From NCBI GenBank assembly GCA_965221765.1, contig OZ244911.1, forward strand, positions 1,364,001 through 1,428,000: a DNA stretch of 64,000 nt. The letters are read 5' to 3'. The position numbers were made by a program, and so were the translations under genes. Positions 1 through 8,648 of this stretch are shown here, piece after piece. The notes under the pieces were generated by a model, which was not told where the DNA came from, ran no database searches, and saw nothing but the letters and a program-made list of their open reading frames with translations. The stretch is from Bin25 sp965221765. GTDB taxonomy: Bacteria > Bacteroidota > Bacteroidia > Flavobacteriales > Flavobacteriaceae. Numbering within the stretch: the first letter of the stretch is position 1; each line of letters opens with the position of its first letter.

Positions 1-648
1 GGGCTCTTCACGCTGGTCTTCTTTTGGGTCTTGAGCCATTTTCTTGGGTTGACTTTTGGGAGTGAAGAGACTGGTGGTGATGCGGGCATCCACCACCGTG
101 CCTTGAATCATCACTTCTTTGGCCGGCAGTTGTCGATGGACTTGGTCCATAATCTTTAGATAGCGTTTTTTGGCCGTTCACGCCGAACGAAAACGAGATC
201 GCATACTGTGATTAGGGACGGCATCCGCTAGGTCTAAACCACAAAAAGCCGTGAATCCAATGCGGTCTTTGATCAATTCTTCGGTCCGAACATCCCAGAG
301 GTGAAAAAGAGATCCGCTGCATTTTCAATAACATCATGGGACGGTCAGCTTTTTGACCTCGTTGTTTTTTGCCAGATGGGTCATTTTCCACCAATAAAGC
401 CTCGATGAGCTCCCAATCGATGAGGTCATTAACTTGATTGAAAAACGGTGGGGTGGTGGTACGGCTCCGACCTTGATGGGGATTAAAAAAACGCAAGGTT
501 TGGGAGTGATACGATTTAAAAGATTGCCTATCGAGTACCGTATACCAAAAAAAATGATAAAAACCATTGGTCAAATAAAACTAGAGGGGGGTGGACTAAA
601 CCCTTTATTGTAGCAGAAAGTCGAAATTTTAGTGCGAAGGTCTCTAAA
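1..648 (-). mobile_element. IS5-family element, 5' part, cut by window edge
   Basis: This is the N-terminal part of an IS5-type DDE transposase on the minus strand. The clearest open piece is 212-574, which contains FFNPHQG, FNQVNDLIDW and KKQRGQKADRPMMLL, typical of the N-terminal domain of this family. Bases 1-130 match the part of the second copy around 15130-15250 that holds the first catalytic Asp region (VVDAS). Reading frames are broken and the 3' half lies outside the window. The outer end near 590-648 (ccctttattgtagcagaaag...) matches the end of the copy at 15711-15764 and a solo end at 15840. It is a dead copy. Whether its end supplies transcription for the lipoprotein gene just to the right cannot be told from sequence. 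Confidence 0.7.
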
Positions 649-676
649 ATCAAGAAGCAAAAAGATCTTTTCAAAA

Positions 677-701
677 TTGGGGGGGGGTATTTCTATATTT
701 G
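677..701 (+). promoter_or_regulatory. Candidate promoter with G9 tract in the spacer
   Basis: A Bacteroidota-type -7 box TATATTTG (694-701, consensus TAnnTTTG) follows a TTG (677-679) with 14 bases between them. Eight of the nine G residues at 679-687 lie in that spacer. The first plausible ATG of the lipoprotein gene is at 768. Other candidate promoters in the window (41189-41219, 62398-62429) have 20-21 base spacers. Two more (13804, 22115) have 14. If real, changes in tract length would alter the spacing and promoter strength. Confidence 0.4.
679..687 (+). repeat. Homopolymer G9 upstream of BspA-like gene
   Basis: Nine consecutive G residues lie about 80 bases before the lipoprotein start, between the end of the IS5 remnant and a TAnnTTTG box. 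Long G or C tracts are rare in the A+T-rich remainder of the window and cluster at surface-protein and methyltransferase genes. Confidence 0.85.
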
Positions 702-767
702 TAAAAAAACTTTCTAATGAGCCATCAAAAATCGTCTCCCATGCATCGATGGATATTAAACTCACCG

Positions 768-3327
768 ATGAACTGTTTATTCGATGATAGATTCGCCTGG
801 TCGATTCTCTCTATGGTCTTGATCTTCTTTGCCTGTGGCGAAGATTCCGTGCGCACCAAGCCCGTTACCCCCCCCCCTATTTTATACCATAGCCACCGCC
901 ACGAGTATCGGTGGGACCATCACCCCGACCCAACGCATGGCCAGTGGACAGTCCGTAGCCATCACTGCCACCCCTAACCAACATTATCAATTCAAAACCT
1001 GGACGGGCAATTGTCCCATCAATAGCCAAGAAGCCAGTCTCCGTTTTGAGGCCAGCGGTCATTGCTCTATCACGGCAGTCTTTGAAAAAATCAACTATCC
1101 CATCACCGCCACCACCACCGACGGAGGAACGGTCACCGGACTGCCCGCCCAGGGCAGCCCCCAAGGACAGCCCATCACCCTTCGAGCCGTGCCCCAAGAA
1201 TACCATCTCTTTGCCGGCTGGACCACCGATGGGGATTCGGGTTGCCCCACCCTAGAAGACCCCACCCCACCAACCCTCTCTTTTGTCATCCAAGGGCCCT
1301 GCGCATTACAAGCTGCTTTTCAAAAAGTCCAACGCACCATCACTACCGCCATCAATACAGGAGGTACCATTACCCCCACCCAAACTATCGAGCATGGCCA
1401 AGAAATCACCATTACCATAACCCTCGAAGAGGGCTATACACTAAACCAATGGACGGACAACTGCGGGACCTTTTCTCCCCAAGACCTCACCATCACCTTT
1501 TCCGCTACCGAGGATTGCCAGCTCCAAGCCATTCTTGAAAAAAAACAATATCTCGTGCAGGCCACGGCCACTTTAGGCGGATCTGTTAATAATCCCAATC
1601 GTATAGAAGCCATCCATGGCCAACAAGTGGAGTTCACTGCCCAAGCCGATGAAAATCATGTCTTTGCGGGATGGAAAACACAAGAAACTTCGGAATGCCC
1701 CACCTTGGAAAACCCCCAAGATCCTACCCTCTCGTTCATCGTCACCGGCCCCTGTGCCCTGCAAGCCCGCTTCATGAAAGCCCCCCGCACCATCACCACC
1801 GCCATTATTAATGAAGGGGGCACCATTAGCCCTCCCCAAACCATCGAACATGGACAAACCGTCCGCATTACCATCGAGGTGGAGGACGACTATACCTTAG
1901 AAGCATGGAAAAGCGATTGTGGTAGCTTTTCTCCCCAAGAGGACACTATCACCTTTATCGCTACCAACGATTGCCAAGTGACTGCCGTGTTAAAACCAAA
2001 AACCTATCTCATCCAAGCCACCGCCTCCCCAGGAGGTACCATCCAAAAGCCACAACAGCACCAAGCCACCAAAGGACAAACCATCGTCTTTAACGCCCAA
2101 GCCAACCAAAACCATGTCTTTGAACGATGGACCACCGATGGAAGCCCCGGTTGTCCCACCCTCCAGAATCCAACCCAGCCCAAACTATCTTTGACCGCCA
2201 TAGGAACTTGTGCCTTCCAAGCCCGATTTACCAAAGCCCAACGCACCATCACTACCGCCATCAATGAAGGCGGCACCATTACCCCCTCCCAAACCGTCCC
2301 CCATGGACAAACCGTTCGCATTACCATCGAGGTGGATGACGACTATACCTTAGAAGAATGGAATAGTGATTGCGGCAGCTTTAGCTCCAATGAGACCACC
2401 ATTACCTTGATCGCTACCAAAGATTGTCAAGTCAGCGCCCTGCTCGAAGAAGCAGTAGAGCAAGAACCCACCCCAACAACCGAGACCCCACCCAGTCCAA
2501 CAACAGAAAATCCACCCACTCCAACACCCAGCACACCCCCCAGCAATCCTACCCCCGTGAATCCACAGCCCGTCATCCCCGATCCTGTCGATGCGGCCGA
2601 TGCTTGTGCCCAACCCCTCGAATTCGCCCCCAATGGTCATACCATCCAAGTCAAGGAAGCCTGCCGAGGATTCCAACGCGATGAGATTAATGACCTCAAC
2701 CTATACCATTTGGTAGGAAAGACCCCTACCTTCCAAGGCGTGACCTATACCATCGTCGATGATTTTAGCATCCGAGATCGACGAGACCAAGGCTTGCCCA
2801 TGAGCAATATCGTCACCACCTTCGTCACCAATATGAATAGCCTATTCTCTAACAATCACGGCTGTGATGAACAACAAATGAATTGCCGGTTTGTCAGCAG
2901 CACCTTTAATGAAGATATCAGCCATTGGGATACCAGTAACGTCACCACCATGGATTTTATGTTTCGAGGAGCCAGTGCTTTTAATCAAGATATCGGCCCC
3001 TGGGATACCAGCCAGGTCACCAGCATGGCAGCCCTATTTGAAAAAGCTACCGCTTTTAATCAAGATATCGGCCAATGGAATGTGAGTCAGGTGACCAATA
3101 TGCAATGGCTCTTTCGGGAAGCCATCGCCTTCAATCAAGATATCAGCCGATGGGATGTCAGTAGCGTCACCAACATGGGAAGTCTCTTTGCGGATGCCAC
3201 CGCCTTTAATCAAGATATCAGCGGGTGGACCGTTAGTCAGGTCACTAGCTGTACCCAGGCCTTCTGTGGCTTGATTCCGGCCTATCAACCCGATTTTACG
3301 TGCACCATCAATTGCCCCCCTTGCTAG
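768..3327 (+). CDS. BspA-like repeat surface lipoprotein, frame split at C10
   Basis: This is a predicted surface lipoprotein. In one frame, the ATG at 768 (or 717/741 upstream) gives a hydrophobic signal ending in the lipobox-like IFFAC, with Cys at residue 23 of the 768 start. The rest of the protein, open from 829 to 3327, is in another frame, and the two meet at the C10 tract (868-877). With 9 C the protein would be continuous, so this sequence is in the OFF state. After the signal come seven repeats of about 75 residues with the pattern GGT-I-P and a W before a conserved Cys (Listeria/Flg_new-type bacterial repeat). A Pro/Thr linker follows (about residues 545-585 of the 829 frame), then a DUF285/BspA region with five 25-residue FNQDI-W-VS-VTNM repeats (2905-3279) and a Cys-rich end. 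The gene is strikingly C-rich against its A+T-rich surroundings, which suggests transfer. Ligand or host role is unknown. Confidence 0.75.
868..877 (+). repeat. C10 slippage tract in lipoprotein 5' coding region
   Basis: Ten C residues sit just after the signal peptide codons (K-P-V-T-P-P). Upstream codons are in the frame of position 768 and downstream codons in the frame of position 829. Loss of one C, or gain of two, joins them into a single reading frame (T-P-P-L-F-Y-T). This is the classic layout of slipped-strand phase variation. Confidence 0.8.
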
Positions 3328-4487
3328 TCAAGCATAGCAATGGGGTGACGGTCATGATCAATCCCGACCTCCAAAACCCTTCGTCCCATGTGGGCGATAA
3401 ATACACCCTCGAGGACACGACCTATACCATCGTGGATAATGCCTACCTCAAAGCATTAGTAGCCGACGATAATACCGATGCCGTGTGCACCTCCCTAGTG
3501 ACCGATATGAGCTCCTTGTTCCGGGGGAAAGCCACCTTCAACCAAGATATCAGCTCTTGGGATGTGAGCCAGGTCACCACCATGGCTAGGATGTTTCAAG
3601 GAGCCAATGCGTTCAACCAAAATATCAGCAAATGGGATGTGAGCCGTGTGACGGATATGGGTTATATGTTTGTCGATGCGAGTGTCTTCAACCAAGATAT
3701 TGGCGATTGGGATGTCGGTAGTGTCACCAATACATACGCCATGTTTTATCAAGCATTTGCCTTCAACCAAGATATTGGCGATTGGGATGTCAGTAGTGTG
3801 ACCAATATGGGTCATATGTTTAATCGAGCGAGTGCCTTCAACCAAGACATCGGCGAGTGGACGGTCGGTAGTGTGACGGATATGTATGCCATGTTTGCTG
3901 AAGTGAGTGCTTTCAACCAAGATATTGGCGATTGGGATGTCAGTAGTGTGACCAATATGGGTCATATGTTTAATAGAGCGAGTTCCTTCAACCAAGACAT
4001 CGGGGATTGGAATGTCGGTAGTGTCACCAATATGACTTATATGTTTTCTGATGCGAGTGCCTTTAACCAAGACATTGGGGAGTGGAATGTTAGTAGTGTG
4101 ACCAATATGGCTGAGATGTTTGCTGTGGCCACATCCTTTAATCAAGACATCGGGGATTGGAATGTCGGTAGTGTCACCAATATGACTGGCATGTTCGGTA
4201 CTGCTTTTAAGTTTAACCAAGACATCGGGGAGTGGAATGTCAGTAGTGTGACCAGTATGTATCGTATGTTTTTGGGTGCTTCCGTGTTCAATCAAGATAT
4301 CGGAGGGTGGGATGTGAGTAGTGTGACGGATATGGATGCGATGTTTAGTAATGCGACTTTGTTCAATCAAGACCTTAGTAGTTGGACTGTCAGTAGTGTG
4401 ACCAATTGCGAATCCTTTTCTTCTGAATCAAGCTTAGTAGACTCCCATCGTCCTTCATTTAGTAATTGTACCCCATCTTTTCAATAG
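3300..4487 (+). CDS. BspA-like (DUF285) repeat protein, no signal peptide
   Basis: A second DUF285/BspA protein of about 395 residues. It has a short lead (NGVTVMINPD, TTYTIVDNAYLKAL, VCTSLVTDMSSLF) like the one before the repeats in the upstream gene. Twelve tandem 25-residue repeats of the type FNQDIGDWDVSSVTNM--MF follow, and then a Cys-containing end (VTNCESF, SNCTP). It has no signal peptide and its GTG start overlaps the end of the upstream frame. Adding one C to the C6 tract at 3315-3320 would fuse it in frame to the upstream lipoprotein. It may therefore be the second half of a longer switchable protein, or a duplicated copy that lost its own export signal. Confidence 0.65.
   Translation: MHHQLPPLLVKHSNGVTVMINPDLQNPSSHVGDKYTLEDTTYTIVDNAYLKALVADDNTDAVCTSLVTDMSSLFRGKATFNQDISSWDVSQVTTMARMFQGANAFNQNISKWDVSRVTDMGYMFVDASVFNQDIGDWDVGSVTNTYAMFYQAFAFNQDIGDWDVSSVTNMGHMFNRASAFNQDIGEWTVGSVTDMYAMFAEVSAFNQDIGDWDVSSVTNMGHMFNRASSFNQDIGDWNVGSVTNMTYMFSDASAFNQDIGEWNVSSVTNMAEMFAVATSFNQDIGDWNVGSVTNMTGMFGTAFKFNQDIGEWNVSSVTSMYRMFLGASVFNQDIGGWDVSSVTDMDAMFSNATLFNQDLSSWTVSSVTNCESFSSESSLVDSHRPSFSNCTPSFQ
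3315..3320 (+). repeat. C6 tract at junction of the two BspA frames
   Basis: Six C residues lie eight bases before the stop of the first frame. One added C would read through (C-P-P-L-L-V-K) into the second BspA frame. The first frame also has a plausible natural C-terminus here (N-C-P-P-C-stop), so read-through is only a possibility. Confidence 0.4.
3537..4436 (+). repeat. Twelve tandem 75-bp repeats coding FNQDIGDW units
   Basis: Twelve in-frame 75-bp units start at TTC 3537. Units four and six encode the same stretch (DWDVSSVTNMGHMFNRAS) and are nearly identical at DNA level, as are several NVGSVTNMT units. Such tandem identity favours expansion or contraction by recombination. Five similar units occur at 2905-3279 in the upstream gene and two at 12006-12120 in a remnant. 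Confidence 0.85.
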
Positions 4488-4629
4488 ACACTCCTATTTA
4501 TTGAGGATATGGCATCAAACGGCCGGATATTTTCAGGATATATTGTGTCCATGTATGTTAATGATCCAATGAGATCATATAATCTTTGTTTATAGTGTAT
4601 ACTGGTTGTTAATCATCACAATTTGTATC

Positions 4630-6279
4630 CATGTTTGTTGATTGTATTCCCAATCGAAAATCCAAGCGTGTGAATGGTATCGCCACCAAAACCATGTTGA
4701 CTAACATTTCCAAATGGCCTTAGGATATCATTGAGGCCATCGATGCCTTTTTGAAAGGAGGTGCGGGTTTCTAAAACATTTGAAGAGGCCTTTGATGTCC
4801 TGAGTAACAAAGCTCATGGTCATGTGGCGGTGGTTCTCGGCATGATGGAGCAATTGGGCTTGCCGGCCCTGATTGCTTCCAACAACACGCGTTTTGGTTG
4901 CTTGGTGTTGGGGATGATTGCGGCTGGTGTCCTCTAACTAGCCACCAGCCGTTTGTTGGACAAGTGCCATTGTCGATCCACTCTCAACGAACTACTTCGG
5001 CTCCGATGTGTGGATGAAGATCATTTGTATGAGGCCATGGAGACCCTCGTTCAACAGAAAACCCCGATAGAATGTGCTCTATCTCAAAAGCATCTTGGGA
5101 AAGTGGGTTTGGTGCTTTATAATCCCATCCCACCAGTCGTGATGTGGAGGGCCAGAAGAATGAATGGGCGACTGATGGCGATCATCGAGATAAGAAAAAA
5201 GGCAAACAACAAATCGTTATTGAGGTGATAACCGATGGTTAGGGTTGTCCTATTTCGGTGGAGGTCTTTCTAGACAATATCTCAGACACTGGGATGCTAG
5301 GCACGCAAATCACTAAAATACAAGTCACCGTTGGCTTACAGTAGGTAATCTTGGTCGGGGATCGAGGCATTCTCAAACAAAAGCAAATCCGCCAAGCGGT
5401 GTTGCCCCTGGGATGGGATTACGGCCAAAACTCCTCACCGTTGGTTTGATCAAACGAATATTATGGCATTGGAGCAATCGGGATTTTCCCATGATCGTTT
5501 GGTTTTCTGTCGGAATCCTTGGCGAGCTCATCAGCATCAAGAGAAACGGAAGACTCTCATGACCAAAACCAAAAAAAACTCGATGCTATTGTGTCGGTCA
5601 CCCATCAGAAGCAAAGAACTCTGAAAGACCAAGCCATCATGGGGTTTCGGGTGGGGCGAGTGGCCAATCAATATCGGATGAATCCGTATTTTGTGTTTGA
5701 CATCTGGGAAGGGCATTTTTTCCTATCCGTTAAATCAAATCCATTTTCAAAAGGTCGAAGCCTTGGATAGATTGTATGCCATCTGTTCGAGTTTAAAAAA
5801 AGAGTCGCCAACCCAAGCATTAGTGCGCCATTACAAACGATTAGCCCCATCGAAATGGTTTTTGGGGCCATGAAGTCTCTTTCCTTACCAATCTGTCCTA
5901 TCCATCATCACAAGAAAGCACCAGTGGAGGACTAGGTGTTGTGTATGCTATCCTACGATGTGCGGTATCATTTGCAACAAAAGTTGGCCCTTTTATTGTT
6001 TACCGAAGAGGAGTTGGAGCAAAAGCGATTCGATCGACAAGATCTCATCACGCCGGCCGATTCCACGCCACAAGTTCGAAAGAAGGCGACCACCAAAAAA
6101 AATCAAAAGGACTCTAGGTCAGTCGTTTTGAAAGTCTGATGGACGAACTCTCGGGCTTGCATCGTTTGGTCGTTCTCTCGCAACTAAGTATCAACCAAAA
6201 GTCTGAGATTGTGGTGATGAAAAAGAGGACGCCCATCCAAAAAGAAGCCTTCAAGCTGTTGCATCTCCCATGGCCATAG
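4630..6279 (+). pseudogene. IS1634-family transposase, degenerate
   Basis: This is a decayed DDE transposase of the IS1634 type. Recognisable pieces in order are an N-terminus MFVDCIPNRKSKRVNG (from 4630) and the family segment around 4953-5228 (LVLYNP and what should be the strand leading to the first Asp). Next comes VEVFLDNISDTGMLGTQI followed by ILVGDRGILKQKQI (second Asp region, about 5250-5390). The C-terminus is MLSYDVRYHLQQKLALLLFTEEE and LMDELSGLHRLVV (5936-6200). At least eight stops or frame changes interrupt it, so it is dead. It separates the BspA genes from the methyltransferase-like fragment at 6422. Confidence 0.75.
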
Positions 6280-6397
6280 TGCCTGGGAACTTCAAACGTA
6301 GATCACTATCTTCAAATCTTTCATAACGAAACCATCTGTTTGATCGGAAAAAACGCTCCACGAGAGACTTCATTTAATTTCAGGAAAAGTCGAAATA

Positions 6398-6405
6398 GGG
6401 GGGGG
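6398..6405 (+). repeat. G8 tract before methyltransferase-like fragment
   Basis: Eight G residues stand at the end of the IS1634 remnant. The downstream frame is open back through the tract (I-G-G-G-V-Q-F-K). This resembles the wording I-G-G-G-V-F-K at the G9 tract of the type IIG-like methyltransferase at 50917. Confidence 0.6.
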
Positions 6406-6421
6406 AGTTCAGTTTAAAACA

Positions 6422-7033
6422 TTGATAGAGAGTCAATCTTTAAATTACCAACCTAAAATGTGGTTGATTGCCGTGCTATATAATTATAAAGAGCTAATGT
6501 TGTCTGAGGATAAATATGGCAATGAAAATTTGGAAAGGAAAAAATTATATCCAAAACTTCATGATTATTGGAAAAGATGTCAAATACAATATGATGAAAA
6601 AAGAGATGAAAATAAATCTCACCCCTTATTAGAACTGAATTATCATTTTAAGAGAAATTTAGAAAATGAATTAACTGATTGTGACTTTGATGATTCTAGG
6701 CTTAAAGTTATTTATAATGTTTCTAGAAAGATCTTAAGATCATGTAGAGTCTCTAAAAATATTGTGATAAGTCCAACGCCATACTACTTGCTAAGCGATT
6801 CAAAAGAAGAAGCACAATATCTTGTAGGCGTGATTAATGATTCCACCATGCAAGCAGCCTGGCGTAAAACCAAAACTTCTTCTAATCATTATGATACTCG
6901 TCCTTTTGCCAGAATCCCAGTCCCCATATTTAACAAAAACAAGAAACTTCATATTCTGATTGCTAAAGAAGTTGATCGATTAGAAAAATTCAATATCATT
7001 CCTAATTTTGGTAGGTTAAATCCATTATTATAA
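6422..7033 (+). CDS. DNA methyltransferase C-terminal-like fragment
   Basis: A protein of about 200 residues that I cannot assign firmly. Its C-terminal half looks like the tail of large N6-adenine DNA methyltransferases or restriction enzymes: YYLLSDSKEEAQYLVGVINDS followed by RPFARIPVPIFNKNKKLHILIAKE, a pattern that closes many target-recognition domains. No SAM motif and no NPPY motif is present, so on its own it cannot be a working enzyme. It probably is the 3' remnant of a larger gene cut off by the IS1634 element. The start shown is TTG 6422, but the frame is open upstream through the G8 tract. Base composition matches the A+T-rich chromosome. Confidence 0.45.
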   Translation: MIESQSLNYQPKMWLIAVLYNYKELMLSEDKYGNENLERKKLYPKLHDYWKRCQIQYDEKRDENKSHPLLELNYHFKRNLENELTDCDFDDSRLKVIYNVSRKILRSCRVSKNIVISPTPYYLLSDSKEEAQYLVGVINDSTMQAAWRKTKTSSNHYDTRPFARIPVPIFNKNKKLHILIAKEVDRLEKFNIIPNFGRLNPLL

Positions 7034-7361
7034 AGAGTTATTGCCTTATTATGCTTCTTTAAGCGATTGATTTTCAAAGTTAGTTTAATAAGACGGGACT
7101 TATCAACGAACAAATTAAAACAAGACCGCTTCCAAATTGTATAGACAGAGGTTACGCTGTTAAAGTAGAGAAGCCATTGAATATAGACATCCGTATTATA
7201 GTCAATACTGAGATTCGTGTGGCCCCAATAAGGTCAATGGTCTAAGCTAGCATTTCAAGGAGTTTTCAAATAAGTTTTTAGGGGTAGTATGAAGTGTTAT
7301 TGTCATAGTCTATTAAAAATTATTTTTAGATTTGTACTTCATTATTAACGAATCCAAAATA
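7034..7361. other. No gene seen
   Basis: Roughly 330 A+T-rich bases between the methyltransferase fragment and two very short ORFs. I see no ORF, RNA or clear repeat. Confidence 0.5.
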
Positions 7362-7451
7362 ATGGGATTAGGAAATATTTTTATCGCATGCGTGTTGGTT
7401 TGTTTTGCCATGGCTTTGATTATCGAAGTCAAAGAAAGGCATCTGAAATAG
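7362..7451 (+). CDS. Tiny single-pass membrane ORF (29 aa)
   Basis: An ATG-initiated 29-residue ORF. Residues 5-21 are strongly hydrophobic (IFIACVLVCFAMALII) and the tail is charged (EVKERHLK). It is followed five bases later by a second tiny hydrophobic ORF. Tandem small membrane peptides are often subunits or regulators of larger complexes, but no partner is visible here. The call rests only on composition and pairing. Confidence 0.3.
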   Translation: MGLGNIFIACVLVCFAMALIIEVKERHLK

Positions 7452-7455
7452 ATTT

Positions 7456-7548
7456 ATGGGCTTTGTTGGATTCATAGTTCTCTATGTTGCCTTGGCCTTT
7501 GTAGCGTATTTGGCTTATTCGGCAATCAAAGGATTTTTAAAAAAGTAA
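7456..7548 (+). CDS. Tiny single-pass membrane ORF (30 aa)
   Basis: An ATG-initiated 30-residue ORF, hydrophobic over residues 2-22 (FVGFIVLYVALAFVAYLAY) with a basic tail (KGFLKK), the usual positive-inside end. It starts five bases after the previous tiny ORF, suggesting joint translation. Function unknown. Confidence 0.3.
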   Translation: MGFVGFIVLYVALAFVAYLAYSAIKGFLKK

Positions 7549-7717
7549 AGTTTTAATCGTTTTTATTGAGAAATTTTCAACTCCTTGATTCATAGTTATT
7601 GGCTATATAATTGGTGAGATTATACTTTAAAGAGACTAGCTTTATCAAAGAGAGTTAAATCATAGAACAGCGGAAAATTAAAATAGGCTCTAGACGTTAC
7701 GTTTGATGATTTCTAAT

Positions 7718-8389
7718 TCATTTGGTGTAGGGAATTCTTCTAGTGGTTTTCCGCATCAGTTTATTGATTAACGTACTTTGGGAAGAACCCAATCGTCCTT
7801 CCACATGTTTTAAATAATCTACAATCAGTTCCCCATCGGAGTGATAGATTTGAAGAGATAACGTAGCTGTATTGTTGATAGGAGTATCTTCTGAAGGACG
7901 AATTACATTGAACATTTCTAATGCTATGATACCGACAGAAACAATTTCGGGGAGTAGTTTATCAGTTTCAAAGTTTCCCACTACTAGAGCTTGAACTCCT
8001 AAAATTTCGCATAGTTCGATGATTGAGAAATCCGATATTGATAAAGGATCAATTGAGTTATTTTGGAGTATTTGATTGGTTTCTGTAATAGGCTGTATTT
8101 CAACGCGAAGTTTTCCTCTATGTTGTCTTTTTAGAAACCAAGAATGCATGGACTGTTGAATTTCATAGGCCATTTTTTGTTCTATCTCAGGAAGTTCTTG
8201 ATCTGAAAAGGATAAATAATTGACGGGATTGACAAAAAAAGAAGTATTAATAGGCATGATTGCCATTGTTTTGGTTTGACTGACATAAGTTTCGGCATCA
8301 GGATGCACAAAAAGATTGGTTTGAGCAAATCCATGGATACTCAATAAGAGTATTGAATAAAAGCAGATGATGTTTATTGAAGGTTTCAT
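7718..8389 (-). CDS. Exported protein of unknown function
   Basis: A 223-residue protein with a cleavable signal peptide (ICFYSILLLSIHGFAQ, cut after FAQ expected). The mature part starts with a segment ending KTMAIMPINTSF, a pattern seen at the start of putative lipoprotein or LPS-assembly accessory domains that bind a beta-strand partner, and it later has ALVVGNFETDK. No catalytic motif is visible. It stands alone on the minus strand downstream of tRNA-Ala. Periplasmic or outer-membrane location is inferred from the signal only. Confidence 0.55.
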   Translation of the reverse strand: MKPSINIICFYSILLLSIHGFAQTNLFVHPDAETYVSQTKTMAIMPINTSFFVNPVNYLSFSDQELPEIEQKMAYEIQQSMHSWFLKRQHRGKLRVEIQPITETNQILQNNSIDPLSISDFSIIELCEILGVQALVVGNFETDKLLPEIVSVGIIALEMFNVIRPSEDTPINNTATLSLQIYHSDGELIVDYLKHVEGRLGSSQSTLINKLMRKTTRRIPYTK

Positions 8390-8500
8390 GATGGAATTTT
8401 AAAAATGGGCCCTATGTATTTATGTTGAAAGTCAGACCAATGTCCTTGTAAAGAAGCACCGAAACTGCATACACCTTGGAACCAATGTTTAGAATCATAG

Positions 8501-8574
8501 TGGAGAAGATGGGACTCGAACCCACGACCTCTTGACTGCCAGTCAAACGCTCTAGCCAGCTGAGCTACATCCCC
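8501..8574 (-). tRNA. tRNA-Ala (anticodon GGC)
   Basis: A 74-nt cloverleaf. The acceptor starts GGGGATG and ends CTTCTCC plus discriminator A, with the alanine identity pair G3-U70 and one T6-T67 mismatch. The anticodon stem TTTGA/TCAAG encloses loop CTGGCAG, giving anticodon GGC. The T arm is GTGGG-TTCGAGT-CCCAT. CCA is not encoded. Confidence 0.93.
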
Positions 8575-8648
8575 CTAATTATAAAACCTTGAGTTTTTAT
8601 ATTTGACGAAATTAAAACAATTAGATATTGATTTTAGAATCAAATGAT

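Noticed and set aside
877..2684. Several 60-109 codon ORFs on both strands over the BspA gene
   Set aside because: They lie in high-G+C coding DNA of the plus-strand gene, where stop codons are rare in other frames, and show only mirror repeats.
3495..4370. Long minus-strand ORF of 291 codons
   Set aside because: It is the antisense shadow of the FNQDIGDW repeats; its repeat pattern mirrors the plus-strand codons and has no family features.
3537..4436. Regular repeats resembling a CRISPR array
   Set aside because: Units are 75 bp, contiguous and in frame, with no unique spacers. They encode BspA-type 25-residue repeats.
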